A DNA stretch of 64,000 bases from Rhodanobacter sp. A1T4 (GTDB taxonomy: Bacteria > Pseudomonadota > Gammaproteobacteria > Xanthomonadales > Rhodanobacteraceae), in the NCBI RefSeq assembly GCF_014207185.1, contig NZ_JACHCP010000007.1, positions 231,694 through 295,693 of the forward strand. The letters are read 5' to 3'. The notes below the pieces were generated by a model. The model saw only the letters and a program-made list of their open reading frames with translations, had not been told where the DNA came from and searched no databases. Shown here one piece after another: positions 9,053 through 18,698 of this stretch; position 1 is the stretch's first letter, and each line of letters starts with the position of its first letter. A program made the position numbers and the translations under genes.

Positions 9053-9622
9053 TTACGCGACCGTCGTGCTCGGGTGCGCCTGCTGAAAACGTCGATGATG
9101 AATCAGCAGGCCGGTGAAATAGACGATGTAGTAGCCGATCAGCAGGCCGATCACCAACATGGTGAGCGGGCTGGAGGTATAGCCGGACGACCAGGCCTGC
9201 GCACTCGCGTCAGGGGCGCCCTGCGCCGCGGCGTGTGCCTGCTGCACCTGCGGCAGCACCACGATGAAGCGGTAGGCCAGCCGGCCGAGCAGCAGCACGG
9301 TGAGAAACGCACCGATCCAAGGATTGGGCACATAGCAGTCGCCACGTACCGGGTCGACTTCGAAGCGGGTGAGGCGTACACCGAGGATGCCCAGTGCGGC
9401 GCCGAGAATCATGCCGCCGAGCAGGCCTTCGGCGAGTTCGATCTTGTGCAGGCCGCTCAGCGCCAGCAGCGCGCCAAGTACCGCAAAGATCGCGATGCGC
9501 GCAATCATCGTCTTGCGCTTGATTGGCTGACGTCCGAACGAGCGGCTGACGCGCCGCCATACCACCCACGCCAGCAGCGGCACCATGATGAAATATTGGG
9601 ACAGATGGGGAGGCATCGTCAT
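9053..9622 (-). CDS. Uncharacterised integral membrane protein
   Basis: 189 residues with about five hydrophobic segments (YFIMVPLLAWVVW near residues 10-22, IARIAIFAVLGALLAL near 41-56, GGMILGAALGILGV, AFLTVLLLGRLAYRFIVVL, MLVIGLLIGYYIVYFTGLLI). No catalytic motif is visible. The pattern loosely resembles DUF1453/CcdC-like membrane proteins, but I cannot confirm this. An internal ATG at 9616 is an equally good start. Confidence 0.7.
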   Translation of the reverse strand: MTMPPHLSQYFIMVPLLAWVVWRRVSRSFGRQPIKRKTMIARIAIFAVLGALLALSGLHKIELAEGLLGGMILGAALGILGVRLTRFEVDPVRGDCYVPNPWIGAFLTVLLLGRLAYRFIVVLPQVQQAHAAAQGAPDASAQAWSSGYTSSPLTMLVIGLLIGYYIVYFTGLLIHHRRFQQAHPSTTVA

Positions 9623-9743
9623 CGCAAGGTGGTGGATACAGGCACAGCTTAATCGAGCGGCGCGGCACTGGCGACTGACCGGACACAGTCATCGCATATG
9701 ACTGCTGTCATCTCATCCGTTGTCACCTATCCAAGATGACGAA

Positions 9744-10118
9744 CTATACGCTGCCGAGCTGCTCTGCCAGCGAGCGCGTCTTGTCGGTGACAACAGTGCC
9801 GGTATGCAGGGTCGATTTACGCTCGATCAGCAGGATGTGGCACTCGTCCGCAGCCACGGGGTTATGCCGCACGCCTTTCGGCACGACGAACATCTCGCCT
9901 TCGTCGAGTTCAACGGCTTCGGCGTTTTCCAGCTCGATACGCAGGTGACCCTTGAGGACAAGAAACAGCTCGTCCTCGTCGTCATGACTATGCCAGCACA
10001 GCGTGCCCAGCACCTTGGCAACCTTGATGAAGGCATCGTCCACTTCGCCGACGATGCGCGGCGACCAGTAGTCGGTCAGCGACGCTGCGACGGCTTTCGG
10101 TGAACTGACCTTGGTCAC
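9744..10118 (-). CDS. Cupin-domain protein
   Basis: 124 residues forming one cupin barrel. Motif 1 is LCWHSHDDEDELFLVLKG (two His and a Glu for a metal) and motif 2 is DEGEMFVVPKGVRHNP (the last His). This resembles the small mannose-6-phosphate isomerase-like cupins of unknown substrate. It starts 9 bp downstream of the gpmA stop codon on the same strand, so cotranscription with gpmA is likely. Confidence 0.88.
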   Translation of the reverse strand: MTKVSSPKAVAASLTDYWSPRIVGEVDDAFIKVAKVLGTLCWHSHDDEDELFLVLKGHLRIELENAEAVELDEGEMFVVPKGVRHNPVAADECHILLIERKSTLHTGTVVTDKTRSLAEQLGSV

Positions 10119-10127
10119 GGATGATCC

Positions 10128-10871
10128 TTATTTGGCTTTGCCCTGATTGGCCACGGCGGCCATCTTGGCCTCGATCTCGGCGGCATCGCCGAGGTAGTAA
10201 TGGCGCAGCGGCTTGAGGTGTTCGTCGAACTCGTAGACCAGCGGAATACCGTTGGGGATATTCAACTCGACGATGGCCTCGTCGGAAATGTTGTCGAGGT
10301 ACTTCACCAGCGCGCGCAGCGAATTGCCGTGAGCCACCACCAGCACGCGCTGACCGGCGCGGATCGCCGGCGCCAGCGTTTCGTGCCAGTACGGCAACAC
10401 GCGGGCAACGGTGTCCTTGAGGCATTCGGTGTCGGGAATGTCTTTCGGATCGAGCGTGGCGTAACGCGGATCGTCAACGGATTCGTTGGCGCTGCGCTCC
10501 AGCGGCGGTGGCGGAATGTCGTAGCTGCGGCGCCAGATCTTGACCTGGTCTTCACCGTACTTGGCCGCCGTCTCCGCCTTGTTGAGGCCGGTGAGGCCGC
10601 CGTAGTGGCGTTCGTTGAGGCGCCAGTCGGTGAGTACCGGGATCCACATCTGCTCCAGCGCGTCCTGCACGCCCCACAGCGTGCGCACCGCACGCTTCAG
10701 CACCGAGGTGTGCGCCACGTCGAACGTATAGCCGGACGATTTCAGCAGCTCGCCAGCAGCGATCGCCTCGGCGTTGCCCTGCGGCGTGAGGTCGATGTCG
10801 GCCCAACCGCTGAAGCGGTTGTCGAGGTTCCACTGCGATTGGCCGTGGCGGATCAGTACGAGCTTGTGCAT
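10128..10871 (-). CDS. gpmA: 2,3-bisphosphoglycerate-dependent phosphoglycerate mutase
   Basis: 247 residues, the normal length of dPGM. It interconverts 3- and 2-phosphoglycerate in glycolysis through a phosphohistidine. The N-terminus [20 protein letters not shown] holds the RHG catalytic histidine motif. [13 protein letters not shown] and [12 protein letters not shown] (second His) are also present. The frame is open upstream to 11000, but the ATG at 10871 puts [10 protein letters not shown] at the N-terminus as in all family members. Confidence 0.97.
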   Translation of the reverse strand: MHKLVLIRHGQSQWNLDNRFSGWADIDLTPQGNAEAIAAGELLKSSGYTFDVAHTSVLKRAVRTLWGVQDALEQMWIPVLTDWRLNERHYGGLTGLNKAETAAKYGEDQVKIWRRSYDIPPPPLERSANESVDDPRYATLDPKDIPDTECLKDTVARVLPYWHETLAPAIRAGQRVLVVAHGNSLRALVKYLDNISDEAIVELNIPNGIPLVYEFDEHLKPLRHYYLGDAAEIEAKMAAVANQGKAK

Positions 10872-11014
10872 AAGGCGATCATCAACGTGGGACAAGGCCG
10901 GCATGGTGCGGCCACCGGCCGGCAGCGTCAAATACCGTCCCCTGCCACAGGTCATGGTAAACCCGCGGCGGCGCGGGTGCATCCTAGCTGCACCAACCAC
11001 TCACGGAGACTGTC

Positions 11015-11695
11015 ATGCGTCGAATTCCGACGATTTTCATCACCGCCGCGCTCACGCTGGTGCTGCCTCTTGCTGCCTTGCCCTCGTCGGCATGGGCCAG
11101 CGACAACGATGTCGACAAGGTCAACGGTTCGGTCAAGGTCGATGCCGGCCAGCAGGCGGGCAATGTCAGTTCGATCAACGGCTCGGTCCATGTCGGCGAC
11201 GGCGCCACAGTGCAGAAGGCCAGCACGGTCAACGGCTCGGTCGATCTGGGCGACAAGGCACAGGCCAACGAGCTTGAAACCGTCAATGGCGCAGTGACAA
11301 TGGGCACTAGCAGCCGTGTTGGCGGCGAAGTCACCGCCGTCAACGGCAGCCTGCGTCTTGCGCAGGGCGCCGAGGTTACCGGCAAGCTCAGCAACGTCAA
11401 CGGTGCGATCGCGCTGGACGCTGCGCACGTGGCCGGCGGCATCGGCACAGTCAACGGCGACATCACCATCGGCGCCAACTCGCACGTCGAAGGCGGCATC
11501 CTGGTCGAGAAGCCCAATGATGGCTGGTTCCACTGGGGCAGCAGCCGCGATCCGCTGATCGTGATCGGCCCGCACGCGGTGGTGCAGGGCACGCTGGATT
11601 TTCGTCGTGAGGTGGTGCTGAAGGTCAGCGACAGCGCGCAGATCGGGCCGGTGAAAGGCGCCACGGTGGTGAGGTTCAGCGGGGCGACGCCGTAA
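11015..11695 (+). CDS. Secreted solenoid-repeat protein with seven NGSV-type repeats
   Basis: 226 residues with a signal peptide (cleavage near SSAWAS, residue 28; GGAG upstream of the ATG). The mature part contains seven tandem repeats of 18-19 residues, each opening (V/I)NG(S/A/D)(V/L/I): VNGSV, INGSV, VNGSV, VNGAV, VNGSL, VNGAI, VNGDI. The alternating hydrophobic pattern predicts a beta-helix similar to bactofilin-type polymer-forming proteins, but here exported. A C-terminal DPLIVIGPHAVVQGTLDF segment continues the solenoid. Function is unknown; a surface or periplasmic structural role is a guess. Confidence 0.8.
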   Translation: MRRIPTIFITAALTLVLPLAALPSSAWASDNDVDKVNGSVKVDAGQQAGNVSSINGSVHVGDGATVQKASTVNGSVDLGDKAQANELETVNGAVTMGTSSRVGGEVTAVNGSLRLAQGAEVTGKLSNVNGAIALDAAHVAGGIGTVNGDITIGANSHVEGGILVEKPNDGWFHWGSSRDPLIVIGPHAVVQGTLDFRREVVLKVSDSAQIGPVKGATVVRFSGATP

Positions 11696-11745
11696 AAGTC
11701 AGGGACAAGGCGCGGGGATTAGGGACGGCGGATAAAAGCATGTGA

Positions 11746-11763
11746 ACTGCGGTTCGCCGCAGT
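11746..11763 (+). terminator. Candidate hairpin terminator
   Basis: A perfect 7-bp stem ACTGCGG/CCGCAGT closed by a TTCG tetraloop, 50 bp after the stop of the solenoid protein and followed by TGCCTTCGTTTT. The T-tract is offset, so termination strength is uncertain. It sits between two converging genes. Confidence 0.5.
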
Positions 11764-11820
11764 GCCTTCGTTTTACGCCCTCGCTATTTATCCCCTTTTG
11801 GGGACTCGCCCCTCATCCCC

Positions 11821-12959
<1,139 letters not shown>

Positions 12960-14165
12960 ATGTCCGATCCCATGACTCCTCTCGCGGTCACCGCGTATAC
13001 CGCCACCTCGGCCATCGGACACGGCCTTGCCGCCCAGCTCGATGCGCTGCGTCACGCGCGCAGCGGCCTGCGTCCGAACGATTTCAGCAGTGCGCCGCTG
13101 CAGTGCTGGATCGGCCGCGTGGATGGCGTGGAAAACACACGGTTGCCAGCCGAGCATGCCGTATGGGAATGCCGCAACAACCGGCTGGCGTGGCTAGGCC
13201 TGAATCAGGACGGTTTCCTCGATCGCGTGCGCGAGGCGCGCGAGCGCTACGGCGCCAGGCGTATCGCACTGATGCTGGGCACCTCCACCGCCAGCATTGG
13301 TGAAACGGAAACGGCCTATCGCCGGCTCGATGCCGACGGCGGCTTCCCCGACGATATGCTGCGCCCGGCGATCCATGCGCCGCATTCGCTGGCGGCTTTC
13401 GTTACTGCCGTGCTGGCACTGGAAGGCCCGTGCCTGACCATTTCCACCGCCTGCTCGTCCAGCGCCAAGGTATTTGCCAGCGCCGAACGGATGATCCGTC
13501 TCGGACTGGTGGACGCAGCCGTCGTCGGTGGCGTGGATACCCTGTGCGACAGCGTGCTGTTCGGCTTCAACGCGCTGGAGCTGGTGTCGTCGCAGCCGTG
13601 TCGCCCGTTCGACGCCGCGCGCAACGGCATCTCGATCGGCGAAGCGGCCGGCTTCGCGCTGCTGGAGCGCGTCGATGCGGCGCCCGATGCGCCACGTCTG
13701 CTCGGCTATGGCGAAGCGAGCGATGCTCACCACATGTCCACACCCCACCCCGAAGGCCTCGGCGCTGAGCTGGCGTTGCGCGACACGCTGGCGCGCGCGG
13801 GGCTGGACGCATTGCAGGTCGATTACATCAACCTGCACGGCACCGCCAGCACGAAGAATGATGAGGTGGAAGCCGCGCTGGTCAGTCGCGCGTTTCACGC
13901 GCATACACGCAGCAGTTCCACCAAGGGTTTCACCGGTCACACGCTGGGCGCGGCAGGCATCATCGAGGCCACTATCGCGCTGCAGGCCATCAAGCATGGC
14001 CTGATCCCCGGCAACCTCGGCGGCAGCATGCCCGATCCGGGCTGCGGCCCGCAGTTCGCCTGGAAAAACGAGCATCAACGCGTTGATGTAGCGCTCAGCA
14101 ACTCGTTCGGCTTTGGCGGCAACAATGCATGCCTCGCTTTCGCCCGCGCTGGATTCTCCGCATGA
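12960..14165 (+). CDS. Beta-ketoacyl-ACP synthase of the aryl-polyene/xanthomonadin cluster
   Basis: 401 residues, a FabF-like ketosynthase with an intact catalytic triad: Cys165 (CLTISTACSSSAK), His293 (YINLHGTAS) and His327 (KGFTGHTLGAAG). It condenses malonyl units onto an ACP-bound aryl starter during polyene extension (established for aryl-polyene type II PKS systems). It opens the plus-strand half of the cluster and overlaps the next gene by ATGA, consistent with a stoichiometric KS/chain-length-factor pair. Confidence 0.93.
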   Translation: MSDPMTPLAVTAYTATSAIGHGLAAQLDALRHARSGLRPNDFSSAPLQCWIGRVDGVENTRLPAEHAVWECRNNRLAWLGLNQDGFLDRVREARERYGARRIALMLGTSTASIGETETAYRRLDADGGFPDDMLRPAIHAPHSLAAFVTAVLALEGPCLTISTACSSSAKVFASAERMIRLGLVDAAVVGGVDTLCDSVLFGFNALELVSSQPCRPFDAARNGISIGEAAGFALLERVDAAPDAPRLLGYGEASDAHHMSTPHPEGLGAELALRDTLARAGLDALQVDYINLHGTASTKNDEVEAALVSRAFHAHTRSSSTKGFTGHTLGAAGIIEATIALQAIKHGLIPGNLGGSMPDPGCGPQFAWKNEHQRVDVALSNSFGFGGNNACLAFARAGFSA

Positions 14166-14998
14166 GCCCGCTGCGCATCCATATTGAAGGCATCGGCCTG
14201 TGGTCGAAGCATCTTGGCAACTACGCTGCGCTGCAGTCGCTGCTGGTCGGCGACACGCTCGAACCACCGCTGTCGAAGCCCGCTGCCACCACGCTGCCGC
14301 CGAACGAACGCCGGCGCGCGCCGGAAAGTGTGCTGCTGGCGGTCGAGGTGGCCGGCCAAGCGGTGGCGATGAGTGGTCGCGCACCGGCGTCACTGGCCTG
14401 CGTGTTTTCCTCGTCGCACGGCGATCAGGCGATCACCGATTACATGTGCGCCACGCTGGCAAGCGCGCCGACCGAGCTGTCACCGATCCGTTTCCACAAC
14501 TCGGTGCACAACGCGCCGGCTGGCTACTGGACCATCGCTACCGGCTGCCATGAACCGTCAACCGCGGTGTGCGCGCATCGCATGAGTTTCGGTGCCGGCC
14601 TGCTGGAAGCGATAAGCCAGGCGCTGGCTGACCAATGCCCGGTGTTGCTCGTGTGCAGCGATATCGCCGGCGCGTATCCACTGGTGGAAGAAACCGGCTG
14701 CACGCAGTCGTTCGGCTGCGCGCTGGTTTTGGCACCCGCGGTCAGCGGGACGACGCTGGCCTCGCTGGACATCACGCTTGCGCCAAGCGGTTCGGTCGAA
14801 ACTTTGCCCGAGCCGCTGGCCGGCTGGCGCGATGCCAATGCTTCGGCAGACGCGCTGCTGCTGCTGGCCCTGCTGGCGCGTGGTCATGGTCGTTGCCAGG
14901 TCGATGCCGCCGCTACGCTGGGACTGCATATTGAGCTGCAGCAGGTCGCCATGCCGGGCCTCGACGTGCATCACCGCAACGTGGAGCATGTCGCTTGA
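14162..14998 (+). CDS. Ketosynthase-like chain-length factor
   Basis: 278 residues with a truncated thiolase fold of the type called beta-ketoacyl synthase chain length factor (Ketoacyl-synt_2). The segment CVFSSSHGDQAI, NSVHNAPAGYWTIATGC and SFGAGLLEAI are typical. It lacks the full His-His catalytic arrangement of a working ketosynthase and probably forms a heterodimer with the preceding KS. The ATG lies in the ATGA overlap with the KS stop; an upstream in-frame start at 14129 would lie inside the KS gene. Confidence 0.88.
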   Translation: MSPLRIHIEGIGLWSKHLGNYAALQSLLVGDTLEPPLSKPAATTLPPNERRRAPESVLLAVEVAGQAVAMSGRAPASLACVFSSSHGDQAITDYMCATLASAPTELSPIRFHNSVHNAPAGYWTIATGCHEPSTAVCAHRMSFGAGLLEAISQALADQCPVLLVCSDIAGAYPLVEETGCTQSFGCALVLAPAVSGTTLASLDITLAPSGSVETLPEPLAGWRDANASADALLLLALLARGHGRCQVDAAATLGLHIELQQVAMPGLDVHHRNVEHVA

Positions 14999-15753
14999 CC
15001 GCCAACGCCACGCGCTGGTGCGTGCTGATCCCGTGCCTCAACGAGGAAGAGGCGATCCAATCGGTAATCGAATCCGTACTGGCGCTGGGTGCGGCCGTGA
15101 TCGTGATCGACGACGGCTCGGATGACCGCACGCCCGAGATCGTCGCCAGCCTGCCGGTGACCCTGCTGCGCCATGCGCAGCGATGCGGCAAAGGCGAAGC
15201 GCTGCGCCACGGCTTTCGCGAGGCGCTGCGGCAGGGTTTCGACGCGGTGCTGACAATGGACGGCGACGGCCAGCACGTAGCCGAAGACATTCCACGCATC
15301 GTCGCAGCCGCCGCTGGTTATCCGGAGCACATCGTGATCGGCGCGCGCCTGCTCGATCGTGCGCAGCAACCCAAATCTCGCCGCCGTGCCAATGCAGTGG
15401 CTGACTGGGGCATTTCCTGGGCCTGCGCGCAACCGGTGGCCGACACGCAAAGTGGCCAGCGCTGGTATCCGCGTACAGCAATGGAGTTGGTGAATCTGTC
15501 GGCCGAACATTTCGTGTTCGAGGCGGCCATTTTGATTGCCGCCTCGCGCGAGAAAAAACTCGGCGTCGTCGCGGTACCCATCGCTTCCCGTTACCACGAC
15601 ACATTCCGACGCAGCCACTTCAGTCCGGTGCGCGATGTCACCCGCATCACCACCTACACCATCGGCTGCGTGTTCCATTACGGCAACATGATTGCCAGCT
15701 ACCGCCGTTCGCGCGCGCGACCCCTGATTGTCCAGGACACCAACGCAAGCTGA
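14995..15753 (+). CDS. Family 2 glycosyltransferase
   Basis: 252 residues, GT-A fold: CVLIPCLNEEEAI at the N-terminus, AVIVIDDGSDDRTPEIV (nucleotide-sugar binding) and VLTMDGDGQHVAEDI (DxD-like, as in dolichyl-phosphate mannose synthase relatives). No transmembrane segments. Similar enzymes occur in aryl-polyene and xanthomonadin clusters and may decorate the pigment or its lipid anchor; the acceptor is unknown. The only workable start is a TTG at 14995 overlapping the TGA of the preceding gene, indicating translational coupling. Confidence 0.88.
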   Translation: MTANATRWCVLIPCLNEEEAIQSVIESVLALGAAVIVIDDGSDDRTPEIVASLPVTLLRHAQRCGKGEALRHGFREALRQGFDAVLTMDGDGQHVAEDIPRIVAAAAGYPEHIVIGARLLDRAQQPKSRRRANAVADWGISWACAQPVADTQSGQRWYPRTAMELVNLSAEHFVFEAAILIAASREKKLGVVAVPIASRYHDTFRRSHFSPVRDVTRITTYTIGCVFHYGNMIASYRRSRARPLIVQDTNAS

Positions 15754-15900
15754 CGTTGCGGGATCACCGTCCGTTTCACCCCATGCTGTGCAGCGGAATG
15801 ATGCATGGCACGATGCCTTCGCACTGACCGCCTCGTCACTCGCTACGTGCGAGTATCGAGGGATACACAATCAAGGCTTGGTTGGCGGCACGGAGTCTGC

Positions 15901-17496
15901 ATGATAAACACGACGCATGATGCAGTGATTCTCGGTGGCGGCCTCGCCGGACTATGCCTGGCGCTGCAGCTGCGCAGCGAGTTTCCCGATATGGATATCG
16001 TGGTACTTGAGCGCCACGCGCATCCGCTGCCACTGGCCGCGCACAAAGTCGGCGAATCGACGGTGGAAATCGCCGCGCACTATCTGGCCGAGACACTCGG
16101 CCTGCGCGAGCACCTGGAAACCGAGCACATCCGCAAATTCGGCTTCCGTTTCTTTTTCTCCGATGGCCGCAGCGATCTGGAGAACGTGACCGAGCTGGGC
16201 GTGCGCAGGGTGTTGCCCACGTCGAGCTACCAGATCGATCGCGGCATCTTCGAGAATTTTCTCGGCGACGAAGCGCGCCGGCGCGGCATCGATTTTCGCG
16301 ACGATGTCACCGTGCAGGGTTTTGATATGAGCAGCCACGGCGATGCACACAGCGTGCGTTATACCGATGCTGGTGCCGAGCAGTACGCGCTCACCACACG
16401 CTGGCTACTGGATGCTTCCGGTCGTGCCGGACTGATCCGCCGCAAGCTCGACCTCACCCGCGATAACGGCCACCACGCCAACGCCGTGTGGTTTCGCATC
16501 GACGACCGGCTGGCGATCGATGGCTGGTGCAGTGATGGCGACTGGCAGAGCCGCTGCACGCCGGCAGAACGCTGGCGCTCAACCAACCATCTGTGCGGCC
16601 CGGGCTACTGGACGTGGCTGATTCCGCTGGCATCGGGTGCGCATTCGGTCGGCATCGTCACCGATGCGGCGATGCATCCGATCGACACGATGAACACCTT
16701 CGCCCGCGCACAGGATTGGCTCGGCACCCATCAACCAGCCATCGCACGTGAAGTCGGCAAGCGCCACGACAAGCTGCTCGACTTCGCTTTTTTCCGTCAC
16801 TACTCCTACGGCTGCGCGCGCATGTTCAGCGCGGACCGCTGGGCGCTGACCGGCGAGGCAGGGCCGTTTCTCGATCCGTTCTATTCGCCGGGCACCGACT
16901 TCATCGCGATCGCCAATACGTATATCTGCCGACTGGTGGCGCTGGACCGCGCCGGCCAGCCGCTGGCCCCGTATGCACGACTGTACGAGCGGCTGTTCTT
17001 CTCGTTTTACGAAAGCACACTCACCCTCTATCGCCATCAATACCCGCTATTCGGCAATGCCGAAGTGCTGCCGATCAAGGTGATCTGGGACTACGCTTAT
17101 TACTGGGGTGTGCTGTGTCAGCTGGTGTTCCAACAGCGCCTCGGCGATGCCGCGCTGTTTGCGGACATGGCGCGTGAACTGGAAACGGCACAGGCACTCA
17201 ACGAGCGCATGCAGCAGTTCTTCGGACGCTGGCATGTGCTGTCGCAGGGCCGCAATCCGCGCGGCATGCTCGATCAGGGCATGCTGCCATGGTTTGCCGA
17301 GATGAATGCCACGTTGCACGATCAGCTGAGTGATGCAGCCTTGCGCACGCGTCTGCGTGAAAACGTCGACCTGCTCGATGGCCTGGCCGCCAGCATCGTC
17401 GAGCGCGCCGTGGCCGACGGCGGCGATTCGCTGCGTGGCGATATGCGTGACCTGGCTCGTGCGCGCCTGCGGCCGACGCTGTTTGCAGCGGCGTGA
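15901..17496 (+). CDS. FAD-dependent halogenase-like oxidoreductase
   Basis: 531 residues. It has the dinucleotide motif LGGGLAG (12-17), HKVGEST (Lys49, in the place of the catalytic lysine of flavin halogenases) and WTWLIP (237-242), which fits the WxWxIP signature that separates halogenases from ordinary FAD monooxygenases. In Xanthomonas, xanthomonadins are brominated aryl polyenes, so a halogenase in this cluster is expected to halogenate the aryl head group (established for the pigment; assignment here is inference). The ATG at 15901 is preferred over an upstream open frame from 15805. It ends 18 bp before the stop of the convergent ketoreductase. Confidence 0.85.
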   Translation: MINTTHDAVILGGGLAGLCLALQLRSEFPDMDIVVLERHAHPLPLAAHKVGESTVEIAAHYLAETLGLREHLETEHIRKFGFRFFFSDGRSDLENVTELGVRRVLPTSSYQIDRGIFENFLGDEARRRGIDFRDDVTVQGFDMSSHGDAHSVRYTDAGAEQYALTTRWLLDASGRAGLIRRKLDLTRDNGHHANAVWFRIDDRLAIDGWCSDGDWQSRCTPAERWRSTNHLCGPGYWTWLIPLASGAHSVGIVTDAAMHPIDTMNTFARAQDWLGTHQPAIAREVGKRHDKLLDFAFFRHYSYGCARMFSADRWALTGEAGPFLDPFYSPGTDFIAIANTYICRLVALDRAGQPLAPYARLYERLFFSFYESTLTLYRHQYPLFGNAEVLPIKVIWDYAYYWGVLCQLVFQQRLGDAALFADMARELETAQALNERMQQFFGRWHVLSQGRNPRGMLDQGMLPWFAEMNATLHDQLSDAALRTRLRENVDLLDGLAASIVERAVADGGDSLRGDMRDLARARLRPTLFAAA

Positions 17497-17514
17497 ACAA
17501 CTATCCGTCGGAAC

Positions 17515-18252
17515 TCAGGCCATGCCGCCGTTGACGCCGATCACCTGGCCGTTGATGTAGCCCGCCGCATCGCTGCACAGGAACGCCACCAGCGCGGCGA
17601 CGTCCTCCGGCTTGCCGGCGCGCTGCGCGGGCACCATTTCGCGGATGCGCTCAGGCGGGAAGTCCTCGCCGATCATGCGGCCTTCGATGATGCCGGGCGC
17701 CACCACGTTGGCGGTGATGCCGCGCGAGGCCATCTCGCGAGCCAGCGATTTGGTGGCGCCGTGCAGGGCCGCCTTGGCCGCCGCGTAATTGGTCTGCCCG
17801 CGATTGCCGACCTGCGCCGCCACCGAGCTCACCGACACGATGCGACCGAAGCGCGCACGCGCCATCGGCAGCAGTAGCGGCTGGGTGACATGGAAAAACC
17901 CGTGCAGCGACACGTCGATCACCCGATGCCACTGCTCGTCGGACATGCCGGCCATCGGCGCGTCGTCGTGGATCCCGGCGTTGTTGATCACGGCGTGGAT
18001 GGTGCCCTCGGCCAGCAGCGCATCCAATGCGGCGCGGGTCACGCCGGCATCGGTCACATCAAAGGCATCGGACTCCGCACTGCCGCCGGCTTCGATAATT
18101 TCCGCCGTCACCTCTTGCGCACGCTGCAGGCTCTGATGGCCGTGCACGATCACGTGATAGCCACCGGCAGCCAGCGCGTGGCAGATCGCGCTACCGAGCT
18201 CGCCGCTGCCACCGGTGACCAAGGCGCGACGCAAGGCAGGAGTTGTGGTCAT
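17515..18252 (-). CDS. 3-oxoacyl-ACP reductase (FabG-like ketoreductase)
   Basis: 245 residues, short-chain dehydrogenase fold. NADPH-binding TGGSGELG near residue 13, NNAG at 90-93, and the catalytic Ser142-Tyr156-Lys160 set (IVSVSSVAAQ, NYAAAK). The C-terminus ING-QVIGVNGGMA is typical for FabG. It reduces the beta-keto group in each polyene elongation round. It overlaps the upstream dehydratase by 4 bp (ATGA). The ATG at 18252 is chosen; the frame continues to 18369 without homology. Confidence 0.93.
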   Translation of the reverse strand: MTTTPALRRALVTGGSGELGSAICHALAAGGYHVIVHGHQSLQRAQEVTAEIIEAGGSAESDAFDVTDAGVTRAALDALLAEGTIHAVINNAGIHDDAPMAGMSDEQWHRVIDVSLHGFFHVTQPLLLPMARARFGRIVSVSSVAAQVGNRGQTNYAAAKAALHGATKSLAREMASRGITANVVAPGIIEGRMIGEDFPPERIREMVPAQRAGKPEDVAALVAFLCSDAAGYINGQVIGVNGGMA

Positions 18253-18698
18253 GGCATGCGCTCTCGGGATTCGGGATGAATGACGGCCGCGCGACCGCTG
18301 GCCAGCAGCTGGCCGCGATGCTCGACACGGAAGAGGTATTGCGCACTGGCCTCGCTGGCCTGCAGGCATTCGGCATGGACGTCCAGATGGCCATCGTAGT
18401 GATCAACATATTCAACAAACAATTGCACGTCACGCAAGCTGACCAGTCGACCGGGCCGGGCCGTCTGCGCCCCACTAGCACGCGCCAGCAGCGCTCCGTG
18501 CACAGCCATCGCCTGCGCGCCGTACTCGGCCAGGTGCACCGCGTGCAAACCTTGCGCGCTGCGCAAAGGATTGTCTGCACGGGCTTGGCTTTCGCTAATC
18601 GCGTGGATGGTGCGCTCGTCCCACGCAAGCACGCTATCCAGCAGACACATGCTGCCAGCATGGGGGATCAGTGCAGCCCAGTCAGTCTTTGGAAGCAT
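18249..18698 (-). CDS. Hotdog-fold 3-hydroxyacyl-ACP dehydratase (ApeP-like)
   Basis: 149 residues. The N-terminal LIPHAGSMCLLDSVLAWDE is the short FabA-like signature of the small dehydratases found in aryl-polyene clusters, where two hotdog proteins form a heterodimeric dehydratase. The presumed partner is encoded at 22575-22946. It overlaps the ketoreductase at its 3' end and the MMPL exporter gene at its 5' end (17 bp), so the three are translationally coupled. Homology to ApeP is inferred from context and the N-terminal motif. Confidence 0.8.
   Translation of the reverse strand: MLPKTDWAALIPHAGSMCLLDSVLAWDERTIHAISESQARADNPLRSAQGLHAVHLAEYGAQAMAVHGALLARASGAQTARPGRLVSLRDVQLFVEYVDHYDGHLDVHAECLQASEASAQYLFRVEHRGQLLASGRAAVIHPESRERMP

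Noticed and set aside
10200..11297. 365-codon plus-strand ORF across gpmA and the next gene
   Set aside because: Overlaps two genes with strong evidence; no recognisable sequence.
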